From: Lenzites betulinus
Taxonomy: Eukaryota > Basidiomycota > Agaricomycetes > Polyporales > Polyporaceae
NCBI GenBank assembly: GCA_022264855.1
Contig: JABYQU010000024.1
Coordinates: 372,001-436,000, forward strand
Direction of reading: 5' to 3'
DNA: 64,000 bases
Both the position numbers and the translations under genes were made by a program. Under the pieces are notes generated by a model, which searched no databases, was not told where the DNA came from, and saw only the letters and a program-made list of their open reading frames with translations. This document shows positions 46,318 through 57,479 of the stretch, piece after piece (within the stretch, counting starts at the first letter, position 1; the number at the start of each line of letters is the position of its first letter).

Positions 46318-47080
46318 CTAGTAGTTGAGGCCCGGTATGAGCTTGTATGGGATCGTCTTCGACCACTGCACCCAATCATAGCCGAATTTTGGTCTCAAGG
46401 TGTCGTCCTCCCTCTGCAGCCTAGGCAGGACCAACGGGAAGATGAATAGGTTGTAGACGAGCCAAGCCTCAAGAACGGCACTACCCTACACCGTAGGGAG
46501 AAGCCCGCATTAATAAATCCAGGATCCCGGGCTGACTTGAGTCGTCATGAGACCGAGCATGAAAGGAATCCACACGGTGTACTGGCTGGGATGACGGACG
46601 ACAGCGTAGGGTCCGGTGGTGACGAGGGCGTGGTCGTCTACGATGGCTAACCGGTAGGTAAACTGTTGGCCGAGCTGATGTTAGCAAACAAAGCGGAAGG
46701 TACCGCCGATCATAGCTATGACCCACTCGACGACAAAGACAGGTGGAGTTCGCGGGCGGTTGATGGAGGAGGCTCCGCGAAGGGACGACGGGTGATGGTG
46801 ACTAAGTACGACGACAGTGACCTCACACAGTGTGGAGGACCAAACGCCTGTCTAGATACGTACTATTGATGAGAATGCAAGCAGGTTGTAGACACAGTAA
46901 AATACTCACCTGGCCGATGAGAGGAATTCATGGCACTAAGCTACAGAGTTCGTCGTGTCCTCCATACTTTGATACAAACTCCTGTTTAGCATGAGGCGTT
47001 GGAGGCGTGAGTACATGGTGCGCACTCGAGGCGGACGCCAAGAGCAAGGTGGTCTTGAGCATCAAGTTTGCGTAGGACAT
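46318..47080 (-). pseudogene. Isoprenylcysteine methyltransferase-like copy with in-frame stop
   Basis: A diverged second copy of the neighbouring ICMT gene. The start reads MSYANLMLKTTLLLASASSA. The middle has PPVFVVEWVIAMIGGTFRFV, then LGQQFTYRLAIVDDHALVTT and GPYAVVRHPSQYTVWIPFML. The last exon has EAWLVYNLFIFPLVLPRLQR, then RPKFGYDWVQWSKTIPYKLI. At the position of the Tyr in ACYRTMGKHF of the intact copy, this copy has a TAA (FVC, stop, HQLGQQF). The RHPxYxG motif reads RHPSQYT, with an extra residue. Both point to a pseudogene. The stop region (GCTAACATCAG) also looks like an intron end, so an intron hiding the stop is possible. Confidence 0.7.
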
Positions 47081-47869
47081 TATCCGGGGCAGAGGGGGTT
47101 CAGGCACCCCAGTGCACGCCCCGGGAAGCGAGCACACTCCAGTTTATATCTGGGAGGTTTGGTTATGCGGTAATACAGCCACTTTATAGTGCGGTTGGCC
47201 GCTAATGGCATGCTATCCAACCGGTCTCATGGAGCTATGAACATGAACAGGACCTGCCGGGTGCATGACCGTGGTCAAATATGGATCATGAATAAGAGAT
47301 AAAAAACGACATGGCCCACATTGATAAGCACCAGTCACGTCTTGACTGTATTTTGGACAAAAAACTGCTAGTAGGACATTTCGCTAGTTAGAAATGCATG
47401 GCTGTAGGCCACCATTTGCAATTCTTCTAGACCGAGTAAAACGGCGCCGTGTCCGACCACCAGGTCTATGGGTATCATGAGGCCCTTAAAATAGGTCTTA
47501 TGCGTCACTGTTAAGGGGGTGGAAAGCTTGTGTGCTGTAAAACATAGTCAAGTCAGGCTTTTGAGAAGAGGTCGGCCGCGTCGCCGCCGCCTTCGGAACA
47601 ATTGATAGGCGCTCACAACCTGCAAGCCCAATATGGCAAGTAGCGTTGTTGTGGTTGTGGGCGTCGCTGCGGCGTCTATGGCTTTACACCTCTCACCCGA
47701 ACCACCACCGTCTCGCACGCTCCGTCTCTCCCATCACGCTGCTGAAACCGCCCTTCCCGTTTGCCTTGCCATCACCGTCCGAGTCGGCTATATCGCCAGG
47801 CGGTCATGATTTTGTGCATCGGCGACACTGAGGCTGGCCACGTTCCTAGGAGCGACATATTCAAGTGAA
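47081..47869. other. Intergenic, divergent
   Basis: Spacer upstream of Rif1. A short plus-strand ORF at about 47.65-47.83 kb has no recognisable feature. No repeat seen. Confidence 0.45.
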
Positions 47870-50800
47870 ATGACTTCCCTATTGACGCAACCTACCTATT
47901 TTCGATCCCCCATTGCCACCATCTCATCATCCATCGACAGGACATCTGATGCCATAACCCTTTACGATCTCATCGACGCATACAACACGTTTTCTCGCCG
48001 TATCGCAACCGTCTCCGCATCACTTCTTCAAGATTATGTGTGCTATCCGGCGTTAAAAATCTTGGAGGAAAACGCAGATATACTTGCACACTGCATACAG
48101 CGGGACATACGACGGGGTTTTACCGATCCTCTGGCCACGAGTCTCACTGCATCAATCTCCTCCGCGCCCCCCACGGCTGCAGGTATATCGCAAAATGCCC
48201 TAGGCTCCAGCAGGGACATCTTTACTTTGTGTCGATATGCGCTACAGCTCCTCTCAAACATCTTCAGGTTCCCCGTGTTACACGCCCTTTTCTCTCGTAG
48301 GTTATTGCCTCTCGAATCATGTTGTTTTGCCCTAACTTGTTTTCAGAGGTGGCTATGACCCAGCTCCTTGAGGACACCCTCGTCATTGCAAAGTCCCCTG
48401 AACCCCCACTGCCTGATGGGGCCGGTATCTGTACTGTGGCCCTATGGATATTCTCTACGATTCAGCTCCCCGCAGCTACTGTAGCTTCCTCTCAACATCG
48501 AATCCAAGAGTGGGTCAATGATCTGCCATCTCTAATAAGTTCCCAGCCGCGAGCATGCGATGTGAGTCTACGTTTGAGTCTACGGCGTCTCAGGTCTAAT
48601 TAAGCATGTAGATTCTTCATCACCTCTTGTCACAATATCCTGACATATTCCTCCACCGCTCGACGCGACTTCTCCCGGACGTTCTCTCGGAGCTTGTCTC
48701 TGTTGACCCCAACATGCGTATGAAGTCTGCTGTGGCCTTAGCTGGGTTTGCACTGGCGCGTTTGTCTGTACAATCAGATACTTTGGAGGCGGCGGCTTCC
48801 CAAGCGCTCGCCGCCGTGTACAAGTTCACCCGGAGGCAGCTGAGCAAGAACCGTACCGGGCCGTCGCAGCATCTACCTGATTATATCGCCCGTGCAGCCA
48901 GAGGAGATCTCACATCATCTGACGCACAGGGACCGCGTTGGGCGATCTGCGTAATTTGTTGCCTTACCATCCTTTCTGGTGAAGGCATCTATACCGGAAC
49001 ACGGTCGTTAAAGTTGCTGCTGGATACCGTGGAGCACATTGCCAGGAGCAAGCAGGAGACGGCGATAGACCTCGTCGCATGCGTATGGAGGTGTCTTATC
49101 TGGGCCTTCCTCCAGATCCCGAGCACCGATACGGACGGCGAACTGACGTCCGGAGCACTTCCGGAACACGAGCAGCCTAGTAAGAAAGAAGTTGTATTCC
49201 ACATCGTCAAGCAGGAACTTCGGGGCGGCGCCGGGGCGTGTCTGGTTGCTGGCTTACTAAACCAGCCTCCTTATCCAGGAGCGAGGCTCGCCCATACGGC
49301 TCTCCACCTCTGCTGGGCACTCATGACCCTGAAGGATCTGGTATCACACGCCTCTCAAGACGTCTATCGCGATGGGCTCGCACTACTTGGGCAACTGACC
49401 AGCGGGATAGGCGCTTCTGCTGACGCCTCTACAACCTCAGCCGGCCGGAAAGCATGGGAACCGAACGACCTTCTCGCCAAAGTCTTTCTTTCACGATACA
49501 CCCTTACTTCCGATGCGGAAACCTTTGCCTCCGTGTTGCGGGACGGCAGCCGATTTGATGCCACCCTCGTGCGTCCTCTGAACGAGCCCGAGGTCGTTGC
49601 CCACTGGGACGAATTAGTGGCGGCTTGGACCATTGCTGCGGAGAGGGAGCTGGTTGCTGCTACCGAGTCATTCAGATTCTCTGTACGCGTAGCCTTCCAT
49701 AATCAGGCGAGCTATGAGACTTACACGATCGCAGGATGTACTCATACAGACGTGGCAAGCGCTCCTGCTCACACAGACACAGCTCACCCAAGAACGAGGC
49801 CATCTCACCGCTACGCCAGAATTCACAGCCAAGGCGGTTACAACCGTCACCTATCTTTTGGAATGGAGGCCGTCCTCTGCGACAGAGCCCAATTCACATG
49901 CGAGCATCGAAGCCCAGCGCCGCGCGCTCAAAGTGTGCGCTCAACTTTGGGCCGTCATGCGCCACGTTTTCTCCGACAGCTGGCTCTCAGCCGCAGCCGG
50001 TTCTATTCTCAGCTCCACTATTCAGCACAGGTTCAACCTCTCGGACGAGCGTGTGAAGGCGGCCTGGGGCGAGCTCTGCGCAGACTTGGTCTCTTATAGT
50101 GCGTCGGTCCTCATGGCACGTCTAGCAGCGGAGGATGAGGACCACTGCTTGGTCGATATCAAACGGGAGCTGTGGTGCATCGCTGCTCGACAATGGCCTT
50201 CAATCGAGCCGAGTCCTAGCTGGCGGAACACGATTGAGTTCCTTGCTATACCTTTCATGTTAGCTCTTCATTCTCGTCAGGATGTCGCGGTTGACTGACA
50301 TCGGCCTAGGTACTGGACGATGGACGATACGGAGGCTACAGGGTGGATTGACATACTCGATCATGCACTCACGCAAGCAGGTCGCGACTCGGATACACCT
50401 CTGTCTGTGTTTGATCTCCTCGCGACGCGAATTGCGAGAGAAGCTTGTCGCACAAAGTACGTTCTCACTCTCACTGGGCACATTCCGATCATGGCTGACT
50501 TGGACACTATAGACTGCTCGAGATGCCTACCATTCTCGTGGCGCTGCTGTCACGTCTTCAGCTTTCTCATGCCAACCGAAATCCCGCTCCTTTTCTGCAA
50601 CTTCTCAACGACTGTCTTTGCGATCTCTATTCGGACCTCCCGGAGCACGTCTCTGCGGCTTTACAACTCCATCAGCCTTTACGGCGTCTTGTTAACGAGT
50701 GCTCGGTGGATGCCTTGGTAGAGCTCCTTACAGTACTGTCACCTGGTCTATCCACTTGGATTGCCGATGATCGTCAATTGTTGCTCGTGGAAGAGTACAA

Positions 50801-52540
50801 TAATGTGGTAAGTGTCTCATCGCCTTGCACGTCGTCCCAGACTTGCTCATCCCTGTCTCTGCAGGTCATTCCGATCTACTGCGACGCACTCAGAAGGCTG
50901 CACGACATTCTCATCACCCCCGACATACTAGCCGCTCTCGCACATGTTCTCTTCTCCGCCTTCGTTCGCGTGCCCAAGCCTGGTCACGGACCTGTGGCGT
51001 TCTCCGAGTTTTGGGCACACGTCCATCCATCGCTCAAGGGCACGCGGGCCGCTTACCCGGACGAGATCAAGATGGCGCTGTATGCTTGCCGCGACGTCTT
51101 CGGTTCCTCACACCTCGAAGACCTGTCGTTTGACACCGAGTCCCATTCGGGGTCACAAGCCGAGGTACGCACCCCATTACATACGATATCGATCCCAACG
51201 TCTAAGGTAATACTGTAAACAGGTGTCCCCCGTCAAAGCAGAGTCCCTCACACCGAAGTCGACTCGACCAAGAGGGCTGGGCATGCAAACGCCCCCCGCA
51301 TGGAACACCTCGCCCGCCATACCCAGTCCGGAGATTCCATATGATCCTCCCGCTTGTAGCCAATCACAAGATCTCCCCAGCTCCTCGCCTCTCCGGCCAG
51401 TCAACCTGGACTTTGTCAGCTCGGACTACATGCCAAGCTCCCCCACCATCGCGGCGCGCACCAGACGGCTGGCGCCGCGTCCGCCCGTGAGTCGAGTCGC
51501 GCATGAACGACCGGCGAATCCCGCAGATCGACCGATGAAGAAGCGCAAGGTGGAAGCCTCACCTCGCGACACCACGGCGGCTGAGTCGAGTCGCGCATAC
51601 CAAACCATCTCTCCGCGCCCTCCGTCTGTGCATAGCGCGAGCCCCGTCGCACAGCCGCGGAAACCCAATACGCGTCGGACGTCCGCCAGGAGGACGACTC
51701 CACAGTCAGACAGATCGAAGGGCAAACGCGTCGCATCAAGTGCGGCCTCGTCATCTCCAGCGAAAGGATCCCATGCGCTGTCGCCCTCCTCCGACGATTA
51801 CGACGCGTGGGAGGCGCCCATCTGCGACTTTCAGGACCTGTCAGGTACGTCGCGGGAACCGTAAGACACTCTCAGCTTGAAATTAAGCGTCCACCAAGAC
51901 GTCCCAGACAGCCAAACGTCCGGCTTGGCAGAAGACGACGACTCACTCCTGCCGAGCTTCATGAAAGCCGACCGGGGGCACGATGAGCCCCACGAACACG
52001 GGCACGCTCGGAGCGGTCAGTCTCTCTCCCCCACAATCGCTCGCAACTTCCCACTGACATGCCCCCTGTACTTGATGTGCCCCTAAAGACGACACGATGA
52101 TTATAGACAGCGACGGCATGCCCGACATCCCCGGTCTCCCCGGGCTAAACAAGCGGGCGCGTCCGGCCTCTCCCATCCGCACACACACCGCGCCGGCGGA
52201 ACTCGAGCCCTCGCATTCACACCCACACTCACGCCCGGACACAGGTTCCCCGCCGCCTGTACGAGCTCGACTGGGCCGCGCGCAGACGGCGTCCGCGCAG
52301 CTCGAGGAGCTCCGGAACGTGTACGATGCGCTGCGCGAGGAAGGCTCGCAGCTGGGCGTGGGCGAGATCGCGGCGGCGTCGGCGTTGACGAGTAGGCTCG
52401 GGGCGTTGCTGAGCGAGAAGCTGTCGCGCAGATTGGCTGGTGCTCGTGAGGGCGGGGATGGGAGCGAGCCTCAGGGCGGGAGCGAGTCTCAGGGCGGGGC
52501 GCTAAGTAGACGGAAAGGGAAAGGGAAGGGCCGGAAATAG
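47870..52540 (+). CDS. RIF1: Telomere-associated protein Rif1
   Basis: Rif1 binds near telomeres and late-replicating chromatin, recruits PP1 phosphatase to delay origin firing, and limits resection at breaks. The start at 47870 gives MTSLLTQPTYFRSPIATISS. The Rif1 N-terminal HEAT-repeat region spans most of the first 900 residues, with ILHHLLSQYPDIFLHRSTRL, VDPNMRMKSAVALAGFALAR and LLEMPTILVALLSRLQLSHA. A disordered C-terminal half follows, rich in Ser/Pro with PADRPMKKRKVEASPRD, TRRTSARRTTPQSDRSKGKR and a final basic tail SRRKGKGKGRK. About nine short introns interrupt the gene; the first donor is at 48297 and the next exon begins at 48347. Total about 1,300 residues, shorter than yeast Rif1 (1,916). 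Confidence 0.82.
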
Positions 52541-52675
52541 CAAGGTCGAACATGGGTTGGGAACTAGCGAGCGATATGTTATTTCTATCATTATGCCCGG
52601 ACTTCTAGCATTGTGCTTCGTGCGCCGAGCTCGTAGTCCGCACGGTCTATGTAACGGGGCTACCTGCTTTTCAGC

Positions 52676-55098
52676 TTACTCGTACACCTGGCACCCGTAC
52701 TCGGTGTTTCCCTCTCGAGTGAAAGTCACGATATGATCTGTGAAAAGAACGTAGTTCAGCATCATCGTCGGCCTGTACAACAAGGACAGGAGCAGACATA
52801 CCGCCCAATCTCCGCGTAGTGAACCCGACCTCACAGTAGCAGCTACACGCGAGAAGGTCACCTCAGCGCACACACGACACGAACGATCCCGAGCGCGACG
52901 CACTAGTAGTATATCCACTTCCTCCGGAACACCTCGATCTCCGCGCGCGCCTTCGCGTCGTCCGAGTCCATCACGCCCGGGTACTCCGCCTTCAGCGCTG
53001 TCGGGCCCCAGTCAGCGGCTGGCCCCCTCAAAAATACAACTGTTGCTCACCTGGGACGATCGTGTCCTCGAAACGCGCCTCGAAGCGTGCGCGCCATTCG
53101 CGCAGGGTGCGCGCGTAGTGCGGGCCGATGTTCGACACGGCGTCGACGACGAGCCGGCCGTGCGAGCCGCGCGTGAGGGTCTCGACGAGGAAAGTGAGCG
53201 TCGGGAGGAAGCCCCCGGGAAATACTGCGGGCGCAGGGGTTAGTTCAACGCATGCGAGCAGTACGTAGGTGCAGGGGGACTTACTCTAATGAACGGAGGG
53301 GAGGTGAAGGGAAATACGTGAGTGGCGGTGAGTGGGTATAAGGAGGATGGTGAGCGTACCCATTTCCGAATGAAGTCGACTTCGCGGATGTATTGCTCGA
53401 ATCCTGCGAGACGGTGGCAACAAAAATCAGCAGTGAGAGTATGTGCCACATAGTCGAGGTTGCTTACGAGCTTCTGGGATCGTGATGCCTTGCACCACAC
53501 CTGCGCCCGTCTCCTTGTTCAACGCCCAGTCGATCTTCGCCCAATATGCCTGCACAATCACCGTCGCAGTCAGCCACGATCCATCTCTCTGTGCCTGACC
53601 AGATACAAGCCCGAAATCTCACCTCCATATACTCCTGCCCCACCGCCTCGACCATCTCTACGCTCACCACCCGGTCAAACGCGCCCTCCCACTCCTTCGG
53701 CATGTTCCTATAATCCATCAGGTGGACGCGCACGCGGTCCGCGACACCCGCTGCCTCCGCGCGGGCCCGCGCGAGTGCCGCCTGTTGCGTGGAGAGCGTG
53801 AGGGTGTCGACAGAGGTACCGGGGATCGTGGAGGTGACGAGGATCGCGAGCGCACCCCAGCCTGAGCCGATTTCGAGTATCTGTTCGGATAGGATCGGTA
53901 TATGCATATATTTAAAATGAAGATGTGGACAGAAAAGCGAAGCGTTCAGCAAGAACGGGGCTGTGAAGGAAAAAGTGGGTATATGCGCACCCTGTGTCCT
54001 GGGCGAATATCTGCCTTGCGGATGATATGATGGAGCTTGCGGAACTGCGCCGCCTCAAGTTCGTCCTCGATACCTGTGCCTTCCTGGGGGGCGGCGAGGT
54101 CGAGGGCGTCGAATTCGCTCGCCTTGGGGAGCATGTCATCCGTACCCGCGAGTGTGCTCGGAGTTGACGCGCGCGTGAGCGGCGGGGTGCCGTTCGTCGG
54201 CGAGGCGCTGTTCGGTGCACCACCCACGCGGAGGTCGCTGTCGAGCGCGGGGAAGATCGCGCAGGAGTAGGTCATGTCCTTTGAGAGGAATCCTACGCGA
54301 CGGCGAAAAGACGTCAGCATGTGGTATAGGGTAGCGCTAACAAGAGGATACGCAGGACGCGCGCTATTTAGAAGTGTAGGCGACGGACATATCGAATATG
54401 TATCTCCGCACGCTCGATACAATACAAATAGCTACGAACGCACCCATAAACATGTTGTTGCTGATGTCATAATGCGCGCTGATGTTCTTGCGCGCGTTCG
54501 TGACGGTGTTGACGATGCGCGCGGTCAGCCCGAGCTCGGGAAGATGGGACACAAGGCGCGAGAAGAGCGAGTTGTCGAGGGTGGAGAGCTGCGCGCGGTT
54601 CGCGAGGAAGAGCTAGGTACATACGCGCGTGTGAGCTTGGGCGCGATCGTTCGCACCTTCGTGCACCGGCGCTCCGTGGAGCACGAAGGTTAAAGTCAAG
54701 GTGCACTTACGAGAAACACCTTCACGAGGTCGTCACAGTCGATTTCGCCATACATGTACGCCTCCGCGAACCCGAGGTCGCCCATCGCGCATAGTCGTAG
54801 CCAGAAATTGGGGTTGCGCACGGTGAGCTCCGCTTTCGGGGCTTTGGAGGCGTCCGTGTCCAGTTCGCCGTGCACAGCACCGTCCTCTCCAAAACAATAG
54901 GTGCGGTCCGGGGTGTAGATTGTGAGCGAGCCGTTGGTGATTTCCCTGAGTAGACTGGACGACAAGTGAGCACGGTGTGCAGCGTGCATACAAGGACATT
55001 AGCACCCACCCAGTTGCTGCCTTTTCCGCGAGGACGCAGAGGGGGGCCTTGATGTAGGCAGAGGAGGACGCAACGAAAGAGCTCACGATGGCACTCAT
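52676..55098 (-). CDS. CFA-type S-adenosylmethionine methyltransferase
   Basis: Related to cyclopropane-fatty-acyl-phospholipid synthases, which transfer a methyl group to lipid acyl chains. The ATG at 55098 gives MSAIVSSFVASSSAYIKAPL. Blocks in order are LLREITNGSLTIYTPDRTYC, NPNFWLRLCAMGDLGFAEAY with MYGEIDCDDLVKVF, ARKNISAHYDISNNMFM, GFLSKDMTYSCAIFPALDSD, then an inserted Ser/Pro-rich loop of about 60 residues, and EQILEIGSGWGALAILVTST (SAM-binding motif I). Later come RVVSVEMVEAVGQEYMEV, VVQGITIPEA, FEQYIREVDFIRKW and the end CYCEVGFTTRRLG, DHIVTFTREGNTEYGCQVYE. There are at least nine introns; a donor at 52902 skips the apparent stop after RKWIYY. All key CFA blocks are present, so the enzyme is probably active. 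Confidence 0.88.
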
Positions 55099-55805
55099 GG
55101 TGGTACGAGGAAGAAGATGCAGGGATTCGGGAAACGCACGCGACGGTTATGTATGCCGGTACTCGGCGGACGAGAAAGAGAAGAGGAGAGCCTGGTTGGG
55201 ACACTCCCACAGCCGTCTAGTCTCGACGTCGGGGGCGGCGGTGACGGAGCCAAGGGGATGGATCGCGCCCTCGCGGCTCCCGCGGTCCCAAATGGCATCA
55301 TCTCCTCAACGCCGGCGGCCACATTCCATCCATCCAGGGTGGGCTACCACTGCTCGTTGATGCTGAGTATGTGGACAAGGCAACGGGCCCGACGCTTACC
55401 GGGGCCTTACCGCTGGTCCGGATGGCGTTGAAGTGCTGAGCTTGGTGCTCCCTGGTGCTCGTCGCTGATCGCCACTGGACAGTCTCAGCCTCCAAGACAC
55501 CCGCACGGCGCGAGATGCAGCTGCTCCGACTCCCTCGCGGTCACCCAGACGACGAGCTTTCCGTTCTGCGCAGAACGCGTCCCGCTCACACCCTGTTGCA
55601 GCCCGTCACGGTTGCTTGCGCGAACATCTATACCGTCGTTAAGTTACATTTGAGGTCTACCACGTACATAGGTGAGCTTATACTGAGCCCCATACCTGAC
55701 GTCGGCGGCGAATCTCACCTTACAACGTTAAGGGACCATGGACAGCTGATGGTGTCCCGCATAGTTGTAAATGTGTTTTTGTCTCATACTTGTGAATGTC
55801 ACAGA

Positions 55806-55857
55806 TCAAAAAAGAAAGAAGAAAAAAAGAAAGAAAACAAAAGAAATTCTAAACAAA
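55806..55857 (+). repeat. A/G-rich low-complexity tract
   Basis: About 50 bases almost only of A and G (AAAAAAGAAAGAAG and similar). Simple-sequence DNA, or the remnant of a poly(A) tail. No flanking duplication was found. Confidence 0.7.
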
Positions 55858-57351
55858 TAGTGTCCTGCACGGGCGTCTATAGCTAATAAAATGCCACGTG
55901 CTACAAACGCTCAAGCAATAAATCGGGTCTGCTCGCTTTTTTCTCTTCCTTACCACGACAGCACCAAAGCCGCGATGCTCACACCGTACAGGATGTTGGA
56001 GGACCAGTCTTCCAGCGTTCACTCTCGTGAGCGGGCTAAGGTCTGAGTATTCCAATCCCTCTCGATCGACTCTAGCCGGGTCCGGTCTTAACAGACTGAG
56101 CGTCGCACCAGACATACAGTTCGCGCCGGGGAAGGCCTCCTTCCCCTCTTCGGGGCCCCGGAGAAACGCTTCGGCGTCGAGGGGCGGCACGCGGGCTTTG
56201 GGAAACGGCGCAGGGATCGGGCGGGCATGCGCGCCCCCGTCGGACTGTGACTCGCTCGCAGGCCAAGGGAATCCGTGCGTGTGCCGTCCTTCAGTGCACT
56301 TCGCGGCTCGCGCATCTGGGGCCTCGCGCCCCTTGCGAAACTCGATTCAGACTACTCTGGTACTGTCGTGCCCTCTTGCAATTTTTTCCCTCCTGCGCTC
56401 TTCGCGAGCTCGTTCATTGGTTGCTTCGGCTGCGCGATCGGGTTGATCAGTGTACAGGTATGTATCGGTCCTTCTGTTCGCCGACTTTGCTGATGCACGC
56501 AATGTCGCCTCTAGATCGTGATATAGACCGTAGAGGATCATTGCGTAGGCCAATGGAGAGAGGAACATGTTGAGTAGTCGCCGGTCCTGGTTTCGATTTT
56601 TCGCATATTCGCAGCTCTGCGTAAGCCCAACTTAGATGATCAACGATTACTCGCTCGTCTCTCCACATCTTCGCTTCATTTCACAGCAATATATTTCTCT
56701 CATCTATGCGCCAGTGTTCCCAAGAGGCCATGTCGCTTTGAACGTGTACTTCACGCACATCAAGGCCGTTGACTCGTCCTTGCTCAATCTGTCTGACACC
56801 CGAGACCCAAACACATTACATGCTCACCCGTCGGCCGTACACAGGAGCTCGCGACGCGCAACGGACGGTCAGCTCACTTCACAACACGATCGGCGGTGTC
56901 AAGCCTCGTGTAGCTATACTCGAGTATGTCAAAGCGACGGGACGCCTTTTGCCACTGGATGCCCACGAACGTTCGGAAGCCCAAGCTATATCCTCCTTTT
57001 GTCCTGCAACTTTCCTGTCTCTAACAGCCTCCCGAGTCCCGCCGTTAGTCCTTGAATATATCTATATCATCGTGTGGTCGTGTGGTACCTTGCCGCGAGC
57101 AAGTGGGTCTGGTCAACCCCCTCCTCGCGATACCCTTGTTCGGAGCTAGATAGTAGTAGCTCCTAGATAGGAGTAGATCGCGAACAGTCGACCAGCCGCT
57201 TAAGCAGCCAGCTCGATATTGGCCAAACATGGACCGAGCGCCGTCTATGTTGTATATCGCGAGCTGTATCGACCAGTTCACACAGAATAGGAGGAACTCG
57301 AATACCTGTACATACCAATGATATATTACTGCCTATATAATGTAGATCTAC

Positions 57352-57435
57352 ATGCTATATACTATGTCCTGCACAAGATGCTATATACTATGACCTGCAC
57401 AAGATGCTATATACTATGACCTTCACAAGATGCTA
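57352..57435 (+). repeat. Tandem repeat, 26-base unit x 3
   Basis: Units at 57352-57377, 57378-57403 and 57404-57429, each ATGCTATATACTATG followed by an 11-base segment ending CACAAG. Two positions vary between units (T or A in the middle, G or T later). A partial fourth unit (ATGCTA) follows. A minisatellite just beyond the 3' end of the F-box gene. Confidence 0.9.
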
Positions 57436-57479
57436 GCCCGAAACCTGTAATGTACCGTACCAAGAAGCTCTACAGATGC

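Larger units (their letters stand above)
55099..57479. other. Gene-poor spacer with simple repeats
   Basis: 2.4 kb between two minus-strand genes. I find short overlapping open frames but no coherent gene. It contains a purine tract at about 55,806-55,857 and a three-unit tandem repeat near 57.4 kb. Confidence 0.5.

Noticed and set aside
46690..46720. TAA as the end of a separate small gene
   Set aside because: The residues on both sides align with one continuous ICMT, so it is better explained as a nonsense change (or a hidden intron) in one gene.
52903..52905. TAG as the stop of the CFA-type methyltransferase
   Set aside because: Splicing from the GT just before it to an acceptor gives the conserved family C-terminus (CYCEVGFTTRRLG, then DHIVTF).
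55806..55857. Poly(A) tail of a retroposed gene
   Set aside because: The tract is mixed A/G and there is no coding remnant or target duplication next to it.
57352..57435. CRISPR-like array
   Set aside because: Units are directly adjacent without spacers, and the genome is eukaryotic.
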